Shown here piece by piece: positions 34,235 through 41,578 of a stretch of DNA of 64,000 nt; the stretch's first letter is position 1; each line of letters begins with the position of its first letter. Where the stretch lies: NCBI GenBank assembly GCA_963704455.1, contig OY969905.1, forward strand, positions 3,038,001 to 3,102,000. The letters are read 5' to 3'. Source of the DNA: DASTCZ01 sp963704455. GTDB lineage: Bacteria; Acidobacteriota; Terriglobia; Acidiferrales; UBA7541. The notes under the pieces were generated by a model. It saw only the letters and a list, made by a program, of their open reading frames with translations, was not told the DNA's origin and made no database searches. The position numbers and the translations under genes were made by a program.

Positions 34235-34612
34235 TCAGGGCTTGGGCGCCGCATCCACTGAAACGCCGGGGGCATGATCGCATCGCCCGCGCATCCATTC
34301 GCGCATTTTTTCGCGTTCTTCAGGCGTCATTCGCTCCCAGCGCCCTTGCATTCCGCGCCGCCAGGAGCCCCCGCGACCCCAGCCGTGCCTGCCACCCCCG
34401 CGCAACCCGCCGAACAGGATCCAACCCAGCGCCATCACGCCCAGCGCTTGCCAGAACGTGATCATTGGCAAGTGGAAGAGCGCGGGCATCAGCCAGTTCC
34501 ACAGGTAATGGACCACGTTGCCAAACACAACGATTGCGATGGTCAGAAAAATTAGAACCTTAACGATCGTTCCTACGATGTGTCCCACAACGTTTTCTGC
34601 AAAGTTTCTCAT
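34235..34612 (-). CDS. Small membrane protein coupled to an ECF sigma factor
   Basis: 125 residues with two hydrophobic segments (IVGTIVKVLIFLTIAIVVFG about 12-31 and MITFWQALGVMALGWILFGG about 50-69). A Gly/Arg/Trp-rich stretch follows (RGGGRHGWGRGGSWRRG), then a charged helix (WERMTPEEREKMREWMRGRC) and a short tail. Its ATG overlaps the sigma factor stop by four bases, so the two are co-translated. Position suggests a regulator or target of that sigma factor. It has no zinc anti-sigma motif, so an anti-sigma role is only a guess. Confidence 0.75.
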   Translation of the reverse strand: MRNFAENVVGHIVGTIVKVLIFLTIAIVVFGNVVHYLWNWLMPALFHLPMITFWQALGVMALGWILFGGLRGGGRHGWGRGGSWRRGMQGRWERMTPEEREKMREWMRGRCDHAPGVSVDAAPKP

Positions 34613-35208
34613 TTTGCGTCTCCTCTACTCTGACTAAATTCTTCGTAAATTTCTTGCAGCCGCTCGCGCAAATAAATCACCGCGTAGTGCTTGCGCGAAA
34701 GCAGCGTGTTCACCGACACTCCGCTTTCCGCGGAAATCTCTTTGAAGCTGCGCCCCTCGATCTCATGCGCGATGAAAACCTCGCGCTGCTCACTTGGGAG
34801 TTCGTCCAACGCATCCTCAATCTCTTCAAGCAATACATTTCGGAGATAAATTTCCTCCGGCCCGCCATCGGGCGACGGCAGCAGATCCTCGAGCGAGAAT
34901 TCCTCGCCATCCATCTGCCGCGTCTTTTGGCCGGCCAGCGGCACCGGCTTTTTCTTCCGGAATAAATCCGTGATCCGGTTCCGTGCCACGCGGAAAAGCC
35001 ACGCGCCCACCTGCTCGATCGGTTTCATCAGGCGGTACGCCTCCACGAGTTCGTAGAAGACGTCCTGCAAAATGTCTTCCGCGTCGCTTCGGTCGGGCAC
35101 GCGCCTGCGGATGAAGTTGCGCAGCCTAGCCTGCTCGCGCGCGACAGTTTCGGAAATCCGTTGATCCTGTTCGCCAACCATCTCGTTTATGCTCAGCGCT
35201 TCCTTCAC
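34609..35208 (-). CDS. ECF-family RNA polymerase sigma factor
   Basis: 199 residues. Region 2 reads RSDAEDILQDVFYELVEAYRL, then GAWLFRVARNRITDLFRKKKP (about 80-100); region 4 reads ELPSEQREVFIAHEIEGRSFKEIS and GVSVNTLLSRKHYAVIYLRERL. The linker of about 45 acidic residues between them is normal for ECF proteins. It is the first gene of a two-gene unit with the membrane protein at 34235. Confidence 0.94.
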   Translation of the reverse strand: MKEALSINEMVGEQDQRISETVAREQARLRNFIRRRVPDRSDAEDILQDVFYELVEAYRLMKPIEQVGAWLFRVARNRITDLFRKKKPVPLAGQKTRQMDGEEFSLEDLLPSPDGGPEEIYLRNVLLEEIEDALDELPSEQREVFIAHEIEGRSFKEISAESGVSVNTLLSRKHYAVIYLRERLQEIYEEFSQSRGDAK

Positions 35209-35391
35209 CTACTATTGCAGACGAATGAGCAGCGCAAATATTTTAGAGAATAATCAGGAATTCACGATTCGCAATCACACTTCGGGCTATGCCGTTTGCA
35301 GGTATTTGATGCGTGGAAGGATTAGCGGAGCACAAAAAGCTTGTGAATCACTTCCCTCTCGATTGGCGGCGCCATCGCGGCCCCGCCTTGA

Positions 35392-36366
35392 CTAATTCCC
35401 CGACGGCCTCTCCACACTATCAATCACCAGGAATTGGCCCGGCCCCTTCGCCGGCACGAGTTTCAATCCAAATTGTTGCTGGACCATCGTAAACATTGCC
35501 GGGAACGCAGGCGGGCCCGCGTCATTTGATTCGTTGCCACCCAGCAGGAATCCGGGCGTGGCTTCGTCGGCTGAGAATTCCAGATGGAAATCATATTTTC
35601 CAGCGATCCCGGTCTTGTCGGACACCAGGCGATCCACGCCGAAATCGAGCCATTTACAGAATTCATCCATCGTCAGCGAGCGCAAGTCCACAGTCCAGTC
35701 CGATCCATTTCTTCGCATGAACCCTTGACCGCACAACGGTTTCTCTCCCGGCGCGAGTTGCCGCCGTGGATTTGCGGGATCCCTTGGCGTGCAACTCCCT
35801 TCTTCCGCGGGCTTCAGTTTAAATCCGCTCTTGGCCACGGTCATCTCATAGATCGGAATCTCTCTGGTTTCGTGATGCAGTTTCAATTTAAACCGGTCTT
35901 CCAGAAGCGACTGCAGCATTGGGCCGCGCATCATTGCATCGCTCGCGCTGGCTTCCGATTCCGCGTTGATCGTGTAGCGTTCGGAATTTATCCAGTCTGG
36001 GCCGCCTTCGACCGGCAAAAGTTTAAGTGACTCCGCGCCCTGGCGCTGGCCATTCGCGGAGAGAACGTACGCCATCGTGATGAAACCCTTCACTGTCTGA
36101 CAATTGATACTTAACCTCGCGGATGGCGACGTTGCGCCGGAAGACGAGTCGGAGCCTCCTCCTCCGCGCCCCTGAGGAGCGGAGTGGTTGTCGCACGGCT
36201 TGACCGACGCCACATCGAATTGCGGTTTGGCCGCGGCCGTAGCTTGCGCCTGCCTTGCCGCCGCATTTGCCCCGCCGAACACGACAGAGACGGCGACTGC
36301 CACGAGTCCCGCAGCACTGATCAAAAGCCCTTTATGAACTAGAAATGCTTCGCCAGGTCTTTGCAC
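35392..36366 (-). CDS. TIGR03435-type secreted acidobacterial protein
   Basis: 324 residues. Signal peptide near 10-38 (LLISAAGLVAVAVSVVFGG). The TIGR03435 family pattern is evident: PQFDVASVKPC shortly after the signal, PDWINSERYTINAESE, RFKLKLHHETREIPIYEMTVAKSGFKLK split over two strands, a hydrophobic M-D-E-F-C-K-W-L segment, and a C-terminus IDSVERPSGN. The family is expanded in Acidobacteriota and has no established function. A second copy is encoded at 43602. Both end in VERPSGN. Confidence 0.92.
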   Translation of the reverse strand: MQRPGEAFLVHKGLLISAAGLVAVAVSVVFGGANAAARQAQATAAAKPQFDVASVKPCDNHSAPQGRGGGGSDSSSGATSPSARLSINCQTVKGFITMAYVLSANGQRQGAESLKLLPVEGGPDWINSERYTINAESEASASDAMMRGPMLQSLLEDRFKLKLHHETREIPIYEMTVAKSGFKLKPAEEGSCTPRDPANPRRQLAPGEKPLCGQGFMRRNGSDWTVDLRSLTMDEFCKWLDFGVDRLVSDKTGIAGKYDFHLEFSADEATPGFLLGGNESNDAGPPAFPAMFTMVQQQFGLKLVPAKGPGQFLVIDSVERPSGN

Positions 36367-36468
36367 GGCTGAACCCTTCTACAGCACTCACACATATCCA
36401 GATCATATAACGACGGTCGAGAACGGATTGTGCCGAGGGCGAAATTACCTAGATTATCGGAGAGCGTA

Positions 36469-36885
36469 TCAGCCCTGGCTGGCGGCGCGGAACGGAATCG
36501 TGACGCCCTTGGTGGATTGTGAGGAGGATGTCATGTGGCAATGCCCATCGAAGATGCCGCCCGGTTCGATCACGAGGCACGGCGAATGAATCTCGCCTGA
36601 CACGACGCCCTGGGACTGAATCTCAACGCGGCCTTTGGCGAAGATTACTCCGTCAAAGCGGCCGGCGATAATCACGTGGTTGCCTTCAATCTGGCCTTCC
36701 ACCTTGGCGCCCTCGCCAAGCACGAGCGTCTGATTCGACAGGATATTGCCCTTTACCTGGGCTTCAATTCGGAGCGTACCCGAGAATTCGAGAGTGCCTT
36801 CAAAGCGCACCGTCCGGTCGAGGAACCCCGACCACTCGTTCTGGGACACTGGTTCGCGACGACGATCGCTGAATGGCCAAGCCAT
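36469..36885 (-). CDS. Bactofilin (polymer-forming cytoskeletal protein)
   Basis: 138 residues. The core is a right-handed beta-helix of short repeats rich in G, V and I, from VRFEGTLEFSGTLRIEAQVKG through VLGEGAKVEGQIEGN, AGRFDGVIFAKGRVEIQSQG to VVSGEIHSPCLVIEPGG (motifs cited in parts). Bactofilins polymerise without nucleotides and organise cell shape or anchor ParABS systems. It lies 240 bases from parB on the same strand, a neighbourhood shared with other bacteria in which bactofilins act with ParAB. A promoter and a palindrome lie upstream. Confidence 0.94.
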   Translation of the reverse strand: MAWPFSDRRREPVSQNEWSGFLDRTVRFEGTLEFSGTLRIEAQVKGNILSNQTLVLGEGAKVEGQIEGNHVIIAGRFDGVIFAKGRVEIQSQGVVSGEIHSPCLVIEPGGIFDGHCHMTSSSQSTKGVTIPFRAASQG

Positions 36886-36904
36886 GGAACACTCCGATAC
36901 CGCT

Positions 36905-36932
36905 ACTCTAGCAAGGTTCGATTTGCAGTCAA
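36905..36932 (-). promoter_or_regulatory. Candidate promoter of the bactofilin gene
   Basis: On the minus strand TTGACT (plus 36927-36932) and TAGAGT (36905-36910) are separated by 16 bases, just upstream of the ATG at 36885. The leader would be very short. Confidence 0.45.
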
Positions 36933-36960
36933 GAACATTACGGTACTATTCATCCTAACA

Positions 36961-36974
36961 ACTACAATTGTAGT
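36961..36974. promoter_or_regulatory. Perfect palindrome of BlaI/CopY operator type
   Basis: ACTACAATTGTAGT is a perfect 14-base palindrome with the TACANNTGTA core used by the BlaI/MecI/CopY family of winged-helix repressors. It lies 28 bases upstream of the bactofilin -35 on the minus strand. No such repressor is encoded nearby. Sequence seen, function inferred. Confidence 0.35.
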
Positions 36975-37124
36975 GTTACGTTCAGCTTTGCGCAAGCCAC
37001 TACCAAGTGGGGAAAGTTGTCATCCTGAAGGCATCCGATCAAGGATGCCTGAAGGATCTGTGTGCCAATTAATCTTTTAGCCTGACTACATCCACCACCC
37101 AATGTCCAACTGATGAGTCTTTTC

Positions 37125-38030
37125 CTACCCCATCAACTTCTCATAAATCCCGCTAACCTGTTCGTCGCTGTAAAAATCAATAATCAATTGCCCCGGCCGG
37201 TTTTGCTTCTTATTGCCCAACTTCATCGTAACTCTGGTTCCGAGGTGCCTTTCCAACTCCTCGATTGCCGCGCGCATATTCGGATCCAATTCGTCGCCAG
37301 CCTTTTTCGGTGGCTGTCCCGCGCGAGTTTTGCGCACGACGAATCGCTCGAGCTGGCGAACTGTCAGTCCGCCGCGGGCGATGCGGTGCGCGAGTTTGTT
37401 GCGCAGCTCATTATCCGTAACGGCCAGCAAAGAACGCGCGTGACCGGCTGATAGCTTCCCATCTTCCATCAAATCGAGGATTGGCTTGTCCAGGCGAAGC
37501 AGGCGGACCGAATTTGCGATTGTTGCGCGGTCCTTTCCGGTGCGCCCGGCGACCTCTTCCTGGGTCAGATGAAACTCGTTCAAAAGCTTGTCAAATGCAC
37601 GTGCTTCTTCGATGGGGTTTAGATCTTCGCGCTGCAAGTTCTCGACGAGTGTCAGCTCGAGCGCCTGCTCTTCGGGTACGTCGCGCAGCACAACCGGCAC
37701 GCGCTGCAGTCCAGCGCGCTGCGCCGCGCGCCAGCGCCGCTCCCCAGCAATAAGCTGAAAGCGCACGCCCATCTTCCGCAGCACGATCGGCTGGATGATC
37801 CCGTTCGCCTGAATCGAGCGCGCCAACTCTTGAAGCGCCTCCTCGCGGAAATGCGTGCGCGGCTGGTACGGATTTGGATCAATCAGGTCTATGTCCACTT
37901 GGTAGCTGCCCATCTGTGCCACTGGCGCCACTTGGGGAGCTTGTACTGCTTGAGGCTGCTGCTCCTGCTGCTGCGGCTCGGGTTCCCGTATCAGTGCTCC
38001 CAGACCCCTGCCCAGCGCGTTTCTGGTCAT
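37125..38030 (-). CDS. parB: Chromosome partitioning protein ParB
   Basis: About 301 residues from the ATG at 38030. That start matches the family N-terminus TRNALGRGLGALI and has a perfect AAGGAGGT site upstream. After a Gln/Pro/Ala-rich linker, the CTPase core has LIDPNPYQPRTHFREEALQELARSI, then IAGERRWRAAQRAG, VENLQREDLNPIEEARAF and a HTH segment (LTQEEVAGRTGKDRATIANSVRLL). The C-terminal dimerisation domain closes the protein. ParB spreads from parS sites and partners ParA. Five parS-like sites lie 0.8-1.3 kb upstream. Confidence 0.96.
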   Translation of the reverse strand: MTRNALGRGLGALIREPEPQQQEQQPQAVQAPQVAPVAQMGSYQVDIDLIDPNPYQPRTHFREEALQELARSIQANGIIQPIVLRKMGVRFQLIAGERRWRAAQRAGLQRVPVVLRDVPEEQALELTLVENLQREDLNPIEEARAFDKLLNEFHLTQEEVAGRTGKDRATIANSVRLLRLDKPILDLMEDGKLSAGHARSLLAVTDNELRNKLAHRIARGGLTVRQLERFVVRKTRAGQPPKKAGDELDPNMRAAIEELERHLGTRVTMKLGNKKQNRPGQLIIDFYSDEQVSGIYEKLMG

Positions 38031-38784
38031 TGGCAATGACCTCCTTCGCAAGTTGGATGTAGGCTTCGGCCCCTTTACTATGTATGTCGTAAAAGATGAT
38101 CGGCTTCCCGTGGCTCGGCGCTTCGGCCAGCCGGACGTTTCGCGGGATCACCGCTTCAAATACCTGATTGCCAAAGAAGCTCCGCAGATCTGCCGCGACC
38201 TGTTTCGAGAGCGTCGTCCGGTCGTCATACATGGTGAGCAGGATTCCTTCGATGGCCAGATCGTGGTTCAATGAGCGGCGAATGCGCATCAGCGTGTCCA
38301 GCAATTCGGAGACGCCCTCCAACGCGAGGTATTCGGTTTGAATCGGAACCAGCACGGAATCGCTCGCCACCAGCGCATTTAATGTGAGCAAATCCAACGC
38401 CGGCGGGCAGTCAATAATTACGTATTGGTAATATTGTTTAATAGTACCAAGTAATTGCTTGAGTTGATATTCGCGTTCGTCCACTCCCACGAGTTCAACT
38501 GCGGCGCCGGCAAGATTCTTATTCGACGGGATGATATCAAGGCCTTCTACCTGGGTTTTTTGAATGATCTTGTCCAGCGGCTCATGCAGAATCAGCGCAT
38601 TGTAAAGACTTCGCCGCGCGGGGTCCTTCGGAAAGCCGAGGCCGGCTGTTGTATTACTTTGCGGATCGCAGTCAATGATTAGTGTTGGTCGTTCGGAAAC
38701 TGCGAGAGAGGCCGAAAGATTTATCGCCGTGGTTGTCTTCCCAACTCCACCTTTTTGATTCGCTATTGCGATGATTCTTCCCAA
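37879..38784 (-). CDS. parA: Chromosome partitioning ATPase ParA (Soj)
   Basis: 301 residues from a TTG at 38784, chosen because it gives the standard start GRIIAIANQKGGVGKTTTAINL and has AGGGGGG five bases upstream; longer in-frame starts reach into the parS region and are implausible. The deviant Walker A KGGVGKTT (about 10-17), Walker B-like YVIIDCPPALDLL and the DDRTTLS and RNVRLAEAPSHGKPI motifs are present. The normal protein should end near LAKEVIAN, but here the frame continues about 50 residues into parB (Gly/Ala/Ser-rich tail), giving a 152-base overlap. Confidence 0.93.
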   Translation of the reverse strand: MGRIIAIANQKGGVGKTTTAINLSASLAVSERPTLIIDCDPQSNTTAGLGFPKDPARRSLYNALILHEPLDKIIQKTQVEGLDIIPSNKNLAGAAVELVGVDEREYQLKQLLGTIKQYYQYVIIDCPPALDLLTLNALVASDSVLVPIQTEYLALEGVSELLDTLMRIRRSLNHDLAIEGILLTMYDDRTTLSKQVAADLRSFFGNQVFEAVIPRNVRLAEAPSHGKPIIFYDIHSKGAEAYIQLAKEVIANDQKRAGQGSGSTDTGTRAAAAGAAASSSTSSPSGASGTDGQLPSGHRPD

Positions 38785-38836
38785 GAAACCCCCCTGGGAG
38801 AAAAATCCTAACAGATTGCACATTGCAAGTGCAATA

Positions 38837-38852
38837 TGTTTCACGCGAAACA
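38837..38852. promoter_or_regulatory. parS-like site 1 (one mismatch)
   Basis: TGTTTCACGCGAAACA, one base different from the universal parS TGTTTCACGTGAAACA, 53 bases upstream of the parA start. Confidence 0.8.
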
Positions 38853-38917
38853 ATTTGCGCATGTTGAGGTAAGCGTGGGCGCCAATACTGCCCAAGTTTG
38901 ATGATGCCGAGTCCAAT

Positions 38918-38933
38918 TGTTTCACGTGAAACA
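38918..38933. promoter_or_regulatory. parS site 2 (perfect)
   Basis: TGTTTCACGTGAAACA, identical to the widely conserved 16-base parS consensus bound by ParB. Confidence 0.92.
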
Positions 38934-39064
38934 ATTTGGCCAAGCTTGGCGGAGTTTGCGTCATTCAGTGCCGTCCAGAGCGCGAAGTGGTCCTCTGAAG
39001 AAGGAACGCGAGGAGGGCGCCTAATCTCTCGTTTGGGCCCGACTATTGAAGAATGGGTCTGAAG

Positions 39065-39080
39065 TGTTTCACGTGAAACA
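39065..39080. promoter_or_regulatory. parS site 3 (perfect)
   Basis: TGTTTCACGTGAAACA, perfect parS palindrome. Confidence 0.92.
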
Positions 39081-39196
39081 ACTCGCATTCGGCGACCTCC
39101 AATTAAGCCTGCTCGATCTCCAACTTGGGCTTGTCATTGGCGGGATTGCATAGATAGTGGCATTTCTGGCGCTACTGGACCAGAGAACAGCGAGAG

Positions 39197-39212
39197 TGTC
39201 TCACGTGAAACA
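39197..39212. promoter_or_regulatory. parS-like site 4 (one mismatch)
   Basis: TGTCTCACGTGAAACA, one mismatch in the left arm of the parS palindrome. Confidence 0.8.
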
Positions 39213-39277
39213 ACTTGCGCTGCGGCAGTCCTCAAGTGGCTTGCTGATGGCTTGAAATCAATGATTCCGGATCGAAT

Positions 39278-39293
39278 TGTTTCACGTGAAACA
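39278..39293. promoter_or_regulatory. parS site 5 (perfect)
   Basis: TGTTTCACGTGAAACA, perfect parS palindrome, 26 bases beyond the 3' end of rsmG. Confidence 0.92.
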
Positions 39294-39318
39294 ATTCAGC
39301 TCTGGAATTGGACCGAAA

Positions 39319-39993
39319 CTAGGGAATGATGTGCCCCATGAGGATCACGCGCCTTTGCGAGCGGGGAATGGGGAGCGGCGGATCCCAGCGCCAACCCGTT
39401 GATTGCGAGAGCCTTAGGAATTCCTGAGCTCCAAGCCACAGCATTACCTCGCCATTTGAAAGTAGCCTTCCGGAAGCCCACCGCAATAGGTTCTTGTAGT
39501 CGCCTAGAGCTCTGGCGGTGACATAGTCAAATTTGGCTTCAAGGGGTGAGATCGAGGCATAATCGGAGCGGATTACGGAAATGAGAGACAAGTCCAGGGA
39601 TCGAATGGCCTCGTTTAGAAATGCGCATTTCTTTGTATTTCGCTCAATCAAAAGGGCTTGCAACTTTGGGTGAGCAATTTTAAGGGCCAAGCCGGGAAAC
39701 CCTGGGCCCGTGCCAACGTCGGCGAGCCGACCTTCCACGGACCGAATAAGGGGCGCTCCAAGCAGGCATTCGGCGAAGTGGCGCTCAAGAATCTCGCCGG
39801 GATCAGACACAGATGTCAGGCTAACTCGTTGATTCCAAAAGACTAAGCAGGCAATGTAGCGTTGAATCTGCGAGATTTGCGATTCACTTAGACCAATTCC
39901 GTATTTACTCATGACCCCGGTAATCGCATCAGCAGCCGGGACAGTAATCTCGTTGCCATTATAAACTACGATAGTAGTAGATAATGAAGGCAT
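39319..39993 (-). CDS. rsmG: 16S rRNA (guanine-527-N7)-methyltransferase
   Basis: 224 residues. It methylates G527 of 16S rRNA; loss gives low-level streptomycin resistance in other bacteria. The SAM site is ADVGTGPGFPGLALKIAHP (about 91-109), with LLIERNTKKCAFLNEAIRSL next and FDYVTARALGDYKNLLRWA further on. The first 20 residues are a short extra N-terminus. It precedes the parS region and parAB on the same strand, the usual gidB-parA-parB order near an origin. Confidence 0.95.
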   Translation of the reverse strand: MPSLSTTIVVYNGNEITVPAADAITGVMSKYGIGLSESQISQIQRYIACLVFWNQRVSLTSVSDPGEILERHFAECLLGAPLIRSVEGRLADVGTGPGFPGLALKIAHPKLQALLIERNTKKCAFLNEAIRSLDLSLISVIRSDYASISPLEAKFDYVTARALGDYKNLLRWASGRLLSNGEVMLWLGAQEFLRLSQSTGWRWDPPLPIPRSQRRVILMGHIIP

Positions 39994-39996
39994 GAT

Positions 39997-40752
39997 TTAA
40001 TTTGCCTCTGCCGCGGCGCCCCTGTTCAAGTAACGCGGTGCGACAAAACCAGCCATGATGTCCACGAGCAGATGCAAAGCTATGGCGGGAACGATATTGC
40101 CGGGCCATATCCGGAGTGCCGCGAGAATCAGGCCAAGGATAAATGTTGTTATAAGTCCTCGCGTTCCCTGGTAGAGATGCGCAAGCGCGAAAAGCGCCGA
40201 GGAGCCGACGATTGCGACAGCGAGCGAATCTGTAACGCCGTAGAGGACTGCGAAAACGAACCCGCGGAAGACGAACTCTTCGCAGAGTGAGGCAGTTGCG
40301 GCGAGGGAGATGAAAGCAAGCCCTTCCACAGAGGAGCGTGGCATCAGCAACGCGGAGACGCGGCGAAGATGAGGGGCGTATGAGCCACCCTTTGCCGCCA
40401 TGCGGCGAAATCCAATGAATTGGAAGATTCCAAAGAAGACCGGCAGGCCCAAAGAGACAAGCGCGGTCGCTAAGGGTGAGTGAACGATCAAGCCGAGAGC
40501 GTTGGCACTAACCCCGCGCGCGTAGCAACGCCATGCAACCACTGCTGTCAGGAGCCACTGAAACGCGACGGTGCTTGCATAGATGGAAAGCCGGTCCATC
40601 GCGCTGACGTGCGGCATAGCCAGAAGGCGGCGCACGCGGACCGCGCCGCGCCACGGAATCAGCACGCCGAGCACGGCAAAGATGAGCCAGAAGTCCCAGT
40701 GGATCGTCATCGCGCGAAAAGGTGAAGAGCCTCGAGCTTTAGATAACATCAC
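39997..40752 (-). CDS. CPBP-family intramembrane metalloprotease
   Basis: 251 residues, with a shorter ATG start at residue 15 possible. It has about six to eight hydrophobic helices. The CPBP (CAAX/Rce1-like) motifs are visible: CEEFVFRG (Glu158-Glu159 and Arg163), FALAHLYQG (His192) and ALHLLVDIMAG (His227). Members cleave prenylated or peptide substrates within the membrane, or protect against bacteriocins. The gene sits three bases downstream on the minus-strand side of rsmG's start, so it may be the first gene of that operon. Confidence 0.9.
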   Translation of the reverse strand: MMLSKARGSSPFRAMTIHWDFWLIFAVLGVLIPWRGAVRVRRLLAMPHVSAMDRLSIYASTVAFQWLLTAVVAWRCYARGVSANALGLIVHSPLATALVSLGLPVFFGIFQFIGFRRMAAKGGSYAPHLRRVSALLMPRSSVEGLAFISLAATASLCEEFVFRGFVFAVLYGVTDSLAVAIVGSSALFALAHLYQGTRGLITTFILGLILAALRIWPGNIVPAIALHLLVDIMAGFVAPRYLNRGAAAEAN

Positions 40753-40812
40753 GTCTCGGGTTACAGGGCAAGGGAAGCGGGCCTTGAAGTTGAATTACTT
40801 CAGTGAAATGAC

Positions 40813-41472
40813 TTACCTGTTAAATCGTAGGGTATCTAAATATTCGAGGAAGGGTTTCTTGCGGACCCATTTTGAGTCGCTGGATTCCCCTTCTTCAGGT
40901 GGCGCCGGAAATGTCTTAATCTTCTTAGGCAGAATAACTTGATAGGTGTTTATCTTGATTCCGTAATCGCATTTTTCAGAAATCTCCTTCCCGTCGAAAA
41001 CACACTCGTAGCTGCCCTCCATGATGCTGTAACCCTGGTACATGATGTGGTAAAAGGAAGGCAAAGGACCGTAGGTAGTGCCGGGGCTCGTAGGTTCTTT
41101 TGATGGAGCCATTTTTTCGTCCGTCCGCCTGAGGAATGCGACGTATTCCCATCCGATTCGGTAACCCACAAAAGGCCCCAGGAACACAATTTGTCCAGCG
41201 GCGACACCCTTGAACGGCTTAACTACCTCTGTCTTGTAGACGGTCGCGGAGTAATGCTCAGTGTCTCCAGAAAGAATCTTAAGTACAGCCACGACGTCCG
41301 CTTGCTTGAACAAATCCTCTAATTTGACTGGAGCGGGTTCGGAATTCTCTACAACTTGAGTCTTCACCTTAGCTTGCGATGGATCCTTGGCAGGCGGTTT
41401 GTCCTGGGAAAGACATGGCGAGGCCGCGAGGAGGGTTAGTGGGAGGAACAAGAGGAAGTGTCTATGAGACAT
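40813..41472 (-). CDS. Secreted protein of unknown function
   Basis: 219 residues with a signal peptide (FLLFLPLTLLAASPCLS). The rest looks like a single alpha/beta domain with KQADVVAVLKILSGDTEHY, YKTEVVKPFKGVAAGQIVFLGPF and YVAFLRR, a pattern that resembles beta-barrel, netrin-like domains of secreted bacterial proteins, but I cannot assign it. It has one cysteine pair (CVFDGKEISEKCDYG). No operon partner is evident. Confidence 0.7.
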   Translation of the reverse strand: MSHRHFLLFLPLTLLAASPCLSQDKPPAKDPSQAKVKTQVVENSEPAPVKLEDLFKQADVVAVLKILSGDTEHYSATVYKTEVVKPFKGVAAGQIVFLGPFVGYRIGWEYVAFLRRTDEKMAPSKEPTSPGTTYGPLPSFYHIMYQGYSIMEGSYECVFDGKEISEKCDYGIKINTYQVILPKKIKTFPAPPEEGESSDSKWVRKKPFLEYLDTLRFNR

Positions 41473-41578
41473 TGGGATATTAGAACACTAAGAGGGAAAA
41501 GGCTCCAGAGGGCACAGCGGCGGCGGGAGCGGCGCGCGGTTGACAATGTTTGCGCCGGGCGGCTATCGTTGCGGCTCG

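Larger units (their letters stand above)
38785..39318. other. Intergenic parS region between rsmG and parA
   Basis: Non-coding stretch of about 530 bases holding five parS-type palindromes at irregular spacing (81, 147, 132, 81 bases). Several sites are followed by a similar flank (TTTGCG/CTTGCG/CTCGCA), as if the unit had been duplicated. No gene, DnaA box cluster or AT-rich unwinding element was recognised. Confidence 0.75.

Noticed and set aside
38837..39293. Repeats taken as insertion-sequence ends or CRISPR
   Set aside because: The repeats are palindromic parS sites with variable spacing and no transposase or cas gene.
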